DNA of 64,000 nt from Candidatus Pedobacter colombiensis (GTDB taxonomy: Bacteria; Bacteroidota; Bacteroidia; Sphingobacteriales; Sphingobacteriaceae): the NCBI GenBank assembly GCA_029202485.1, contig CP119313.1:3596001-3660000 (forward strand). The letters are read 5' to 3'. A program made the translations under genes and the position numbers. Of this stretch, positions 1 through 7,635 are shown in pieces (the first letter of the stretch is position 1; each line of letters opens with the position of its first letter). Under the pieces are notes generated by a model. That model was not told where the DNA came from. It worked only from the letters and a program-made list of their open reading frames with translations, and made no database searches.

Positions 1-542
1 ACCTCATTTACAATCTTACTTTTTGAAAGCTGATCATTCAACTGTTCAATTTGTGCGTCCAGTGGTAAGGTTTCTTTATTTAAACCAGCCGATGTAATAC
101 CCAGGGTCGATTCCTGAGCGGCTATTTGCTTTTTAATAATCGCAACCTGCGCATTTGCATCATCCAATTGTTTTGGTGTGGCCGCATCTGATTTCAACAT
201 ATTAGTAATCCGTCGCTGTTCTCTAAGTGCTTGCTTCAATTGCTCCTGATAAGCGGCTACCTGTGCAGCAACATCAGGTTTCTTAACCAAAACAGCAGTA
301 ATCTGAGCTTCCAGCTGCTTCTTTTTTAAGTAAAGTTGAGTGCTATCAATATACCCTACAGTTTCTCCAGCCTTTAACACCTGACCTTCTTCCAAATTCA
401 GTGCTTTAATCACTCCAGTTGCCTCGGCAGAAACAATAGTCTCGACAGCTTCAAATGTACCCGATGCATCATAAGCTTGTTCTTTATTGCCACACGAGAT
501 CAGAAACAAGATCGTAATCGCTGCAAATGATATTTTCTTCAT
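1..542 (-). CDS. HlyD-family membrane fusion lipoprotein (3' end cut by window edge)
   Basis: Periplasmic adaptor of an efflux or secretion complex, joining an inner-membrane transporter to a TolC-type channel. I translated this frame directly: it opens with MKKISFAAITILFLISCGN, a lipoprotein signal with Cys17 as the acylation site. It is open for 180 codons and runs off the left edge. A biotinyl-lipoyl half-motif (VSAEATGVIKALNLEEGQVL, about residues 38-57) is followed by a long Gln/Lys/Ala-rich stretch typical of the adaptor coiled-coil hairpin. The TolC gene lies 18 nt upstream in the same direction, so the two are probably one operon. The transporter, perhaps of ABC-2 type, would lie beyond the edge. 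The family call is firm; the substrate is unknown. Confidence 0.85.
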   Translation of the reverse strand, partial: MKKISFAAITILFLISCGNKEQAYDASGTFEAVETIVSAEATGVIKALNLEEGQVLKAGETVGYIDSTQLYLKKKQLEAQITAVLVKKPDVAAQVAAYQEQLKQALREQRRITNMLKSDAATPKQLDDANAQVAIIKKQIAAQESTLGITSAGLNKETLPLDAQIEQLNDQLSKSKIVNE

Positions 543-560
543 GGTTCTTTATTAATATAA

Positions 561-1823
561 CTAGTTACCTAATGTGGTTTGTTTATTGTACTGCGCCATC
601 AACAATTGTATTTCATGCAGTATCTTACTTTGCCGGGCCTGATCTTCTGCATTTACTTCACGCAAATAATCACTCGTATTGATCACTCCATATTCCAATT
701 GTGCAGCCGATGTCTTCTTTACACTTGTCCGCAGCGCGATAATTTCATCATCAGTAGTCAACAGATTAGTCTGCTTATCAATTTCGGCATCTTGCTGTTT
801 CAATGTAAACCGGGTATTCAACAGGAAATTTTCACTTTGAATATCAATCTCTTTTATATTGATGGCAATAATTGCCTTCTCCCGTTTACTCGTATAAAAT
901 CCTGACAGCAGCCAACTCATTCTTAGTCCACCAATAGCAAAAGGTTCTACAGAATTATCCAGCATATTTAAAGCAGGTCGGCCAACACCACCCTGTAAAA
1001 ACAAATTAAACTTAGGCAAGTTTCTTATAGAAATACCTTGCTTTTTTACATCCATACTTTTACGTTGACTATCATATAAGCCAAGTTCAGGTCTGCGAAT
1101 TTCAGACTGAATAACCGGTTTTACCGGCGTTACCAAATTCACTTCTTCAGTAAACGGTTGATGGATAAATAATCCAAGCACATCAATATAGCCCTTTCGG
1201 GTATACCTTAGTTCGGTACCTTGTTGTGCTACTTTAAGCAGTTCTGCTTTTAGCATGTCGAGACTACTTTTAAATGCCGCTCCATTTGCTATTGTAGCCT
1301 TTGTTTTATCAATTCCCAATTGAATATCCCTTTTAAGGAACTCATTTTGTTTCAACTGTGCATTGATCAATAGTATTCCAAAAAACAACTGGTTAATCCT
1401 GTCTTTCAACTTATAGAGCTCCACTTCCAGCTGCTGGCTTTCAACAACTGCATTACTGGCTATTTCAGACTTTTGCTGCTTGATTGTACCGCCATCAAAC
1501 AATACCTGTGTCCCCTCTGCACTTAAACGGTATTGGTCTTTACTCAATATAGGGATATTTATCCCGGGGATCTGAATTGGAATTTTGGTAACATCAGACT
1601 GATAACTGGCCTGACCGCTAATATTGAATTGTGGTAAATACCCCTTTCCAGCATTCTCTATAGAATAGGCTGCAGTTTTCTGAATCAATTCTGCCTGTTG
1701 GATCAATGGGTAATTTTGCCGCGCCAACTTATAGCACTCTTCAATAGATAGTTGCTCCTTATTTTGGGCATTCGTTTGATAACATACAAAACAAATGAGA
1801 ATAGCAAAACATAAGGATTTCAT
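561..1823 (-). CDS. TolC family outer membrane efflux protein
   Basis: Outer-membrane channel that would complete a tripartite efflux or secretion system with the adjacent HlyD-type adaptor. I place the start at the MKSLCFAIL methionine, three codons inside the longest frame, because it begins a clean signal peptide ending in TNAQ. The mature part has the OEP pattern: LSIEECYKLARQNYPLIQQAE near the N terminus, long amphipathic helices and a second internal repeat after about residue 240. Its length of about 420 aa is normal for the family. It reads first in a two-gene unit with the adaptor. The intergenic region up to 1905 is AT-rich, with no confident promoter. Confidence 0.9.
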   Translation of the reverse strand: MKSLCFAILICFVCYQTNAQNKEQLSIEECYKLARQNYPLIQQAELIQKTAAYSIENAGKGYLPQFNISGQASYQSDVTKIPIQIPGINIPILSKDQYRLSAEGTQVLFDGGTIKQQKSEIASNAVVESQQLEVELYKLKDRINQLFFGILLINAQLKQNEFLKRDIQLGIDKTKATIANGAAFKSSLDMLKAELLKVAQQGTELRYTRKGYIDVLGLFIHQPFTEEVNLVTPVKPVIQSEIRRPELGLYDSQRKSMDVKKQGISIRNLPKFNLFLQGGVGRPALNMLDNSVEPFAIGGLRMSWLLSGFYTSKREKAIIAINIKEIDIQSENFLLNTRFTLKQQDAEIDKQTNLLTTDDEIIALRTSVKKTSAAQLEYGVINTSDYLREVNAEDQARQSKILHEIQLLMAQYNKQTTLGN

Positions 1824-1905
1824 TTCTAGCATTAAATTAAGGATATTTATAATACAGTAGGAGGTTAATTAAATTTAGCAATAATAATTAAGAGATAAAG
1901 AAGTT

Positions 1906-2292
1906 ATGGTATCCGAATATCTACAAAATCTGGATCATCCCTTAAAAAATCTGGTAGAAGAATTAAGGCAACTGATCCTTGCAACACATAAAGAAATAGG
2001 AGAACAGATTAAATGGAATTCTCCTTCATTTTATTACACAGGTGAAATGAAACCTTTTGATCCCAAAACCTACAAAAGAGATATTGTAGTACTCAACCTT
2101 CACAAAAAAGATCAGGTATTATTAGTATTCCCCACCGGTGCTAGTATAGATGATCAGACAGGACTTCTGGAAGGTAAATTTTCCGATACCAGAAAGGTCA
2201 TTCCATTTAAAACGATGAAGGAAATACATGATAAAAAAGGTGATCTCCAAACGGTTATTAAACAATGGTTAACAATGGTTGAAAAGCCTTGA
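1906..2292 (+). CDS. DUF1801 (YdhG-like) domain protein
   Basis: Small cytoplasmic protein of 128 aa without signal peptide or membrane segment. The pattern of an N-terminal helix pair (YLQNLDHPLKNLVEELRQLI), then EQIKWNSPSFYY and a central beta region (IVVLNLHKKDQVLLVF), matches the DUF1801/YdhG fold. The biochemical role of this family is not established. It stands alone, divergent from the TolC gene and convergent with the macro-domain gene 27 nt away. Nothing in its context suggests a pathway. Confidence 0.75.
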   Translation: MVSEYLQNLDHPLKNLVEELRQLILATHKEIGEQIKWNSPSFYYTGEMKPFDPKTYKRDIVVLNLHKKDQVLLVFPTGASIDDQTGLLEGKFSDTRKVIPFKTMKEIHDKKGDLQTVIKQWLTMVEKP

Positions 2293-2319
2293 AAAACGTA
2301 CCTTCAATTTCAATTAACT

Positions 2320-2847
2320 TCAACCGACCTCTTTCTTGATCAAGTTGTAATTCTCTTCATCAAAACAGACAAAAATTACTTCTTCTATTTCGTTATGTTT
2401 AGCTAAGAAAGCTTTAACAGTGTCCACAGCAATTACTGCAGCTTCGGCTTTTGGGTATCCATAAATACCTGTACTGATATTAGGAAATGTTATTGTCTTA
2501 CATTGATTAGCTACAGCAAGCTTTAAGCATTCCTGATAACAAGAAGCCAGTAACTCAGCCGCCTTACCATTGCCTGAATTATAAACTGGTCCAACTGTAT
2601 GAATTACATATTTAGCAGGCAACTTACCCGCACTTGTAATCACAGCTGCCCCAATTTTGCAACCACCTTGCCTTGCAACAATTTTTCTGCAGTCATCAAG
2701 TATAGCGGAACCACCAGCACGGTGTATGGCGCCATCTACTCCACCACCTCCCATTAAAGAAGAGTTTGCCGCATTTACTATTGCATCAACAGGTATCCTG
2801 GTGATGTCACCTTTAACTATCCTTATTCTATTTAATATGTCATTCAT
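2320..2847 (-). CDS. Macro domain protein, probable O-acetyl-ADP-ribose deacetylase (YmdB-like)
   Basis: A single macro domain of 175 aa that would bind ADP-ribose and probably hydrolyse O-acetyl-ADP-ribose or remove ADP-ribose from targets in the cytoplasm. The diagnostic features are present: GDIT at 13-16, the NAAN motif at 25-28, the glycine-rich loop GGGGVDGAIH at 33-42, and the phosphate-binding loop STGIYGYP at 125-132. The conserved asparagines and the GVDGAIH stretch are characteristic of the MacroD/YmdB class. The gene is monocistronic by appearance, with 187 nt of AT-rich DNA before the next gene. Assignment to the class is strong; the physiological substrate cannot be read from sequence. 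Confidence 0.9.
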   Translation of the reverse strand: MNDILNRIRIVKGDITRIPVDAIVNAANSSLMGGGGVDGAIHRAGGSAILDDCRKIVARQGGCKIGAAVITSAGKLPAKYVIHTVGPVYNSGNGKAAELLASCYQECLKLAVANQCKTITFPNISTGIYGYPKAEAAVIAVDTVKAFLAKHNEIEEVIFVCFDEENYNLIKKEVG

Positions 2848-3034
2848 GATACCCTATAGTTCCTAAGGTACTATTTTTATTACAACCAACTCAATAGCAA
2901 ACAAAAAAAGCACATTGCACTTATTTTCTTAATTAGAAATAAAAACCAATACAAATTTAATTACAAATATTTAAATGATATTTATTTTTTATATTAAAAA
3001 ATCTATAGATCTTTGACTTACTGAGCTATGTAGT

Positions 3035-4042
3035 ATGCAAGAAGAAACCAATGAGACTCTACCTGTTCTTAAAGGAAAAAATAAGGCTGCTTTAAAACAT
3101 CGGAAAAAGAATGACATCTTATTAAAGGGAGCTATCGAGGATCACTTTGCAGATGTGCTTCGCTTTTTTTATGAAGATGCTGATAAAAGATTTGATATGG
3201 CGAGGGGTTTTGAAAGCCTAAACAAAGAGCTACATGAAATTCACCCCCAGTTAAGTAGAAAAGGAGGCAGTCGCGAGGCAGATGTTTTAATAAAAGTATT
3301 TTTACTTGATAAAAACTCAGAATGGTTTCTCCTGCATTTAGAAATTCAAAAAATAGTCAATAAAAATTTTCCAAAACGGGTCTATCAATATAATTATCGT
3401 TTATCCGACAAATATGAGATGCCAATTGTGTCTTTGGCAATATTTACAGGCCCAAAAGGTCAGGTACAGCTTAATGAACATAAAACCAGTATGCTAGGAA
3501 CAGAGCTAACTTTTAAATACAAAGTTTATCAGATTTTTGATCATAGTGAAGATGACCTGCTCAACATGAGAAGTCCATTTGCATTGGTTATACTTATCGC
3601 TCAGCAAGAAGCTTTAGCAAGTGTTGAGAAAATAGAAGAAGATAATCTTGATATTATACGCACAAAAATAATGCGCACACTGGTAAGTAGTAAAAAATTA
3701 GATACGGATGGGATAAGAAAGTTTCTGTATTTTATGGATAAATTCATTCCCATTCAAAATCAACAATTAAATAATAAATTTCAGCAAGAACTTACAAAAA
3801 TAACGGGAGGAAAAATTACTATGGGCATTATGGAAGCTATAAAAATAATTCATATTCAAGAGGGCATGGAAGAAGTTGTCGAAAATCTAATCGTAAAATT
3901 AGGTTTAACAAATAAGCAAACGGCAGATATCGCCAATGTAACCATGTCATTTGTTAAAAATGTACGCAAAGAAATAGAAGCCAAAAAACAGCAACATATG
4001 CTGCAACAGATTTCGTCAATCAATAATTCAAAAATTAAATAA
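3035..4042 (+). CDS. Rpn-family PD-(D/E)XK nuclease / transposase-like protein
   Basis: Likely member of the recombination-promoting nuclease (Rpn) group, often annotated as PD-(D/E)XK transposases. The 335-aa protein has the split catalytic pattern: Asp83 in EADVLIKV, then HLEIQ at 101-105 giving the E-x-Q variant of (D/E)xK, then the conserved YQYNYRLSDKY stretch at 117-127. The C-terminal 50 residues (KLGLTNKQTADIANV) resemble a small helix-turn-helix used for regulation or DNA contact. No partner gene is present. An unusual 11-bp tandem repeat with an inverted copy lies 86 nt downstream. The family is well supported; activity in this copy is not proven. Confidence 0.75.
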   Translation: MQEETNETLPVLKGKNKAALKHRKKNDILLKGAIEDHFADVLRFFYEDADKRFDMARGFESLNKELHEIHPQLSRKGGSREADVLIKVFLLDKNSEWFLLHLEIQKIVNKNFPKRVYQYNYRLSDKYEMPIVSLAIFTGPKGQVQLNEHKTSMLGTELTFKYKVYQIFDHSEDDLLNMRSPFALVILIAQQEALASVEKIEEDNLDIIRTKIMRTLVSSKKLDTDGIRKFLYFMDKFIPIQNQQLNNKFQQELTKITGGKITMGIMEAIKIIHIQEGMEEVVENLIVKLGLTNKQTADIANVTMSFVKNVRKEIEAKKQQHMLQQISSINNSKIK

Positions 4043-4127
4043 AAGAAATAAATCATCAAAACAATTAAACAATCTAACAAATAGAGTAATCAACTATAAT
4101 ACTACTACCTAATTGCTAACGCTATGT

Positions 4128-4200
4128 GAACGGACATTGAACGGATATTGGACGGATACTGAACGGATACTAAACGAATCAAGCCGTTCAATATCCGTTA
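4128..4200. repeat. 11-bp tandem repeat with inverted copy
   Basis: Five consecutive 11-mers: GAACGGACATT (4128), GAACGGATATT (4139), GGACGGATACT (4150), GAACGGATACT (4161) and a decayed AAACGAATCAA (4172). They are followed at 4183-4200 by an inverted copy, GCCGTTCAATATCCGTTA, which can pair with the second repeat and its neighbours. As RNA this could fold into several alternative hairpins with a common right arm. It lies in the 260-nt gap between the Rpn-like gene and the YCF48-like gene, where both genes end. It has no poly-T tract, so it is not an ordinary intrinsic terminator. Confidence 0.8.
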
Positions 4201-4302
4201 ATTATTAGTTAACACTCCAACGAATAAGAGACAAATAAGCAAACCCTATCCTAATCCAGATAAAATCCAGGTTACCCTAATCACACTAAAAATTAGTTGA
4301 AC

Positions 4303-5319
4303 TTATGGAGAAACGACCTTAAAAATACAGCCTTTGTTTCCGGCTAGTAATACCAAATTACCTCGTTTAGATTTTTGCACCACATTAAAGCCCTGATCAG
4401 AAATGTTGTACCATTTCAATCCGCCATCTTGCGAAATATCAGTGCCAGAGCTACCCGTTGCCAATAAGACTTTAGCATTTAGATAAGTTACACCGGATCG
4501 ATAACCACTAACCGGTATAACCGGCTTTTTCCATGTCTTCCCACCATCCGCAGTAAGTAAAACATTATTTGAGTTCTCTTTATCTTTCAGATAATTGCCA
4601 CCAACGACTACACCTTTATTTTTGTCATAAAATGCCATTGCGAAAGTTCCGGTACTAGATTCACCTTGGATAATCGGGCACTGAAACCGTTTCCACGTAT
4701 AAGCATAATCATCAGAGAAATAAATATTAGCCACTGCGCCACCGGTAGCAATCCAGGTTCTACCACCAGGTAATGCCTTAATAGTTGTTCCGCTGGCAGC
4801 AAAGCCAGCTTCCCCTATAGCCATATCAAACGTCAGATTTGCCGAAATATCATTCCAGCTCTGTCCGCCATCCTTTGTACGCAGCAATTGCATTTTATGC
4901 AAAATGGGATCACCAAAGATGATCCCATTTTTTGCATCCCAGAAATCCATTCCATCTAAAAATATAGCAGAATCCAAGTTTTTATAATGTTCTGTCCATG
5001 TTTTACCACCATCAATGGTCAACAAAACATAGGCAGGAGAACCAGCATTTACAACGATGGCCTTCTGTTGGTCAAAAGCCTCAATATCTCTAAAGTCTAG
5101 CTTTTCATATCCGGCAGGCTGTGTCCACTGCCACGTTTTACCCCCATCAATAGTTTTACCTATATATCCATTGCTTCCACTTACCCATGCAACATCATCA
5201 GAAACGGCAGACATTCCTCTTATACTCGTGTTAGTGCCCGTTGTTAAGGGCATCAACTTATAGGTTTGTGCAAAGCTGATAAATGGTAAAAAAGCCAGCC
5301 AGTAAATTAGGTATTTCAT
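4303..5319 (-). CDS. YCF48/BNR-repeat beta-propeller protein, secreted
   Basis: Exported 338-aa protein built of Asp-box (BNR) repeats. An N-terminal signal peptide (MKYLIYWLAFLPFISFAQ) is followed by at least six repeats of the type DGGKTW: DGGKTWQW, DGGKTWTEH, DGGQSWND, YAYTWKR, DGGKTWKKP and DGGLKWYN. This arrangement is that of the photosystem-II assembly factor HCF136/YCF48 fold, which in non-photosynthetic bacteria is a generic propeller and often called an oxidoreductase without proof. It directly abuts the upstream DUF2147 gene (no spacer), so they are probably co-transcribed. Function unknown. Confidence 0.8.
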   Translation of the reverse strand: MKYLIYWLAFLPFISFAQTYKLMPLTTGTNTSIRGMSAVSDDVAWVSGSNGYIGKTIDGGKTWQWTQPAGYEKLDFRDIEAFDQQKAIVVNAGSPAYVLLTIDGGKTWTEHYKNLDSAIFLDGMDFWDAKNGIIFGDPILHKMQLLRTKDGGQSWNDISANLTFDMAIGEAGFAASGTTIKALPGGRTWIATGGAVANIYFSDDYAYTWKRFQCPIIQGESSTGTFAMAFYDKNKGVVVGGNYLKDKENSNNVLLTADGGKTWKKPVIPVSGYRSGVTYLNAKVLLATGSSGTDISQDGGLKWYNISDQGFNVVQKSKRGNLVLLAGNKGCIFKVVSP

Positions 5320-5751
5320 CTATTTTGCTCTCTTCCAGACTTCCGTTCTACCAATCAATGAAATACCAATATAACCCCTCAGGTGTAGCTCATCATTACC
5401 TTTCAGAGCAATATTAGACTTATAAGTCTTACCGGATTTTGGATCATAAATGGTACCACCAGTCCACTTACCGTCTTCGTAAACAAAGTTCTTTAAAATC
5501 TCCAAACCAATAATAGGCTTAGACCTTAAATTCTCATCCGGATTTTTCACATCTGTTTTAGTCTCACCTTTTTCACCTTTGGGATCTTTTAGCCAAACAA
5601 TCTTACCGAAGTATTTATCACCTTTTTTGGTAATCTCGATATGCCCCTCACCTAAAGGGTTAATCCATGTTCCAACAATGGCATCTTTGTTCTGGGCAAG
5701 GCCCGCGAAAGAAATTGCTGTAAACAGCAATATAAAAGTTAAATGCTTCAT
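5320..5751 (-). CDS. DUF2147 domain protein, secreted
   Basis: A 143-aa protein with signal peptide (MKHLTFILLFTAISFAGLAQ) followed by the DUF2147 domain. The typical opening IVGTWINPLGEGHIEI, the central YFGKIVWLKDP and the closing LHLRGYIG...RTEVWKR are all present. The family forms a small lipocalin-like beta-barrel in the periplasm or outer envelope; no activity is established. It is followed without spacing by the YCF48-like gene. It is separated by 57 nt from the end of the copper island, and I see no promoter or terminator in that gap, so read-through from the copper genes is possible. Confidence 0.85.
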   Translation of the reverse strand: MKHLTFILLFTAISFAGLAQNKDAIVGTWINPLGEGHIEITKKGDKYFGKIVWLKDPKGEKGETKTDVKNPDENLRSKPIIGLEILKNFVYEDGKWTGGTIYDPKSGKTYKSNIALKGNDELHLRGYIGISLIGRTEVWKRAK

Positions 5752-5808
5752 AGGTATATGATTAGTGTTTTCCTAAAGATACTAAATGAAGCATATAATC
5801 AGAAAAAA

Positions 5809-6360
5809 TTATTTGATCGTCTCTTTTACTTCGCCGCAGTTTAACATGCTTTCACCAAAATAAGGATTTTTGATATCCTTTTGATTGCTTAACCAGGATG
5901 CTCCTTTATCATTTAGAGCCATTGGACAGTATTCTACATACAACTCACCCGAATTCAAGCCTGAAACTTTTACTCTTGCTATGAAATCCTTGCTGAGATC
6001 CGAAAACACGATTCTTTGAGCGTCTATATCTTTAGCAACACCTATTTTAGCTGCTAATGCGGTTAATGTACTACCATTACTCAATTCCCTTGAACCCAAT
6101 TCAATAGCATTTGCGGCAACTTTTACTTCTGCTATATCACCATTTACAAGTGCAGTAGTCAGATGAATATAATGTTGGTATACCGCATTTAATTTATCAT
6201 CCTTTAAGCTTACACCTGCTACAGCTTTTTCAACCGGGACACCGGGAGCATGATTATGTCCTGCATGAGGGTCTGCTTCCATAGGTTTTTGTGTATTTCC
6301 ACACGCTGCGAATAGCGTTACCGCGGCCAATGTAATTACGAAATTGGTTACTGTTCTCAT
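5809..6360 (-). CDS. DUF3347 metal-site lipoprotein of copper island
   Basis: Periplasmic lipoprotein of 183 aa that probably binds copper. The signal ends in LFAACGN (lipobox Cys). Next comes a His-rich tail (DPHAGHNHAPG) and then the DUF3347 domain, which ends in the characteristic YCPMALNDKGASWL ... NPYFGESMLNCG. The Cys, Met and His residues there resemble the metal site found fused to some CusB-type adaptors. It is the last obvious member of the cus-like run and lies 24 nt after the HMBD-containing adaptor. A role as periplasmic copper carrier or receiver, in place of CusF, is inferred from motif and position. Confidence 0.8.
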   Translation of the reverse strand: MRTVTNFVITLAAVTLFAACGNTQKPMEADPHAGHNHAPGVPVEKAVAGVSLKDDKLNAVYQHYIHLTTALVNGDIAEVKVAANAIELGSRELSNGSTLTALAAKIGVAKDIDAQRIVFSDLSKDFIARVKVSGLNSGELYVEYCPMALNDKGASWLSNQKDIKNPYFGESMLNCGEVKETIK

Positions 6361-6384
6361 CTTTGTGTTTTTTATGATTAATAT

Positions 6385-7611
6385 TTAAGATTTTAATTTA
6401 AGCCCTTCAACAGGATTCTTTCCTTTTTTAAGGATATATTCACTATACAAAAGGTATGCTCCGGTCACCACCACCTGATCTCCATTTTTCAAACCTTCAG
6501 CGATTTCTACCTGATTATCATTTTCAGTTCCCGTTTTTACCAGTCGCGGTTCAAAGCTGTCTTTTCCACTTTTAACCCACACATGCATTCCTTTTCCATC
6601 CCTGATCACGGCATCTACCGGTAGTGTCAGCACATTGCTTTTATTTCCTGAAGGAAGAAAGACATTGACCTGCAAACCAGGTTGCCATTGATTTCCGGGA
6701 TTAGAAATGCTTCCCCTGATTTGAGTAAGCTGAGTACTCGACTGCAAGGAAGGTGTAATAAAACTAATGGTCATTTCTTGCGGTTGACCTTCCCAACCTG
6801 CCACAACAACCCTTACTTTCTGACCCTGTTTAATTTTCGTGGCCTCGTTAGGATAAACATCAGCTTCAACCCATAATTGTCCATAGCCCTCTAGTCTTAA
6901 TATCGGGCTACCCTCAGCTACATATTGTCCCTGGGTTACCGACAATTCGGCTACCACACCGCTTTCAGGTGCATAAAACACGACATAAGAATCCTTTTTC
7001 TGTGTTTTCACCAACTGCTGCACCTGATTTTCTGATTGTCCATACAACAACAACTTTTGTTTGGCAGAGGCCACGATCTGGCGTTCTATTTTATCACCTT
7101 GAAACTGCTTCTCCTGAGCTACTGCCATCAGATATTCCTGTTGTAAAGTAGCCAATTGCTCCGAGTACAGCTTGTACAAAGGTTGTCCCTTACTTACCTT
7201 AACACCCGTTTCCCTAATATATAATTGCTCTACCCTACCTGCAATGCGACTAGAGATATAACTGCTTTGTTCCGGATTAACGACTAGCCTTCCGTTCAAC
7301 TGTTTCGCTCCAGACAAGGTATTTTCACCAATCATTATTGTGGTAATATTCGCCAGTGCCTGACGTTTCTCGTCCACTTTTAGCGCTTTATCATTGCTAT
7401 TCATTTCAATAGGTACCAGGTCCATCCCACAAATGGGACAGGTACCCATCTCATGCCTAATGATTTGCGGGTGCATCGGACAGGTAAAAGTTTGTTGTTT
7501 TTCTTTCACAGCCTCTGCTTCCGGCTTTTTCTCATTGCTGCAGGCAGCAATAAATACCGATGGAAGTAAGATCATCAGCGCCATCCCCTTTATAAATAAT
7601 TTCCGTTCCAT
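6385..7611 (-). CDS. CusB-type RND efflux adaptor with heavy-metal-binding domain
   Basis: Periplasmic membrane fusion subunit of a Cu/Ag efflux complex. Lipoprotein signal with Cys24 (FIAACSN). A zinc-ribbon-like heavy-metal-binding domain spans about residues 42-67, with CPMHP at 44-48 and CPICGMD at 58-64. It is followed by the adaptor core: SYISSRIAGRVEQLYIRETG, a hairpin, then APESGVVAELSVTQGQYVAEGS and a beta-barrel. The N-terminal domain is known from CusB/SilB relatives and from CopA-like proteins and would receive Cu(I). It follows another adaptor gene by 24 nt. Two adaptors for one pump is notable; they may form mixed adaptor rings, or one may be a delivery module. Confidence 0.9.
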   Translation of the reverse strand: MERKLFIKGMALMILLPSVFIAACSNEKKPEAEAVKEKQQTFTCPMHPQIIRHEMGTCPICGMDLVPIEMNSNDKALKVDEKRQALANITTIMIGENTLSGAKQLNGRLVVNPEQSSYISSRIAGRVEQLYIRETGVKVSKGQPLYKLYSEQLATLQQEYLMAVAQEKQFQGDKIERQIVASAKQKLLLYGQSENQVQQLVKTQKKDSYVVFYAPESGVVAELSVTQGQYVAEGSPILRLEGYGQLWVEADVYPNEATKIKQGQKVRVVVAGWEGQPQEMTISFITPSLQSSTQLTQIRGSISNPGNQWQPGLQVNVFLPSGNKSNVLTLPVDAVIRDGKGMHVWVKSGKDSFEPRLVKTGTENDNQVEIAEGLKNGDQVVVTGAYLLYSEYILKKGKNPVEGLKLKS

Positions 7612-7635
7612 TTCTTTAAACTACTTCGTTTACAA

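Noticed and set aside
4128..4200. CRISPR-like array
   Set aside because: Units are 11 bp, contiguous, without spacers, and no cas genes are in the window.
4303..5319. Photosystem II assembly role for the YCF48-like protein
   Set aside because: No photosynthesis genes and the Asp-box propeller is widespread in non-photosynthetic bacteria.
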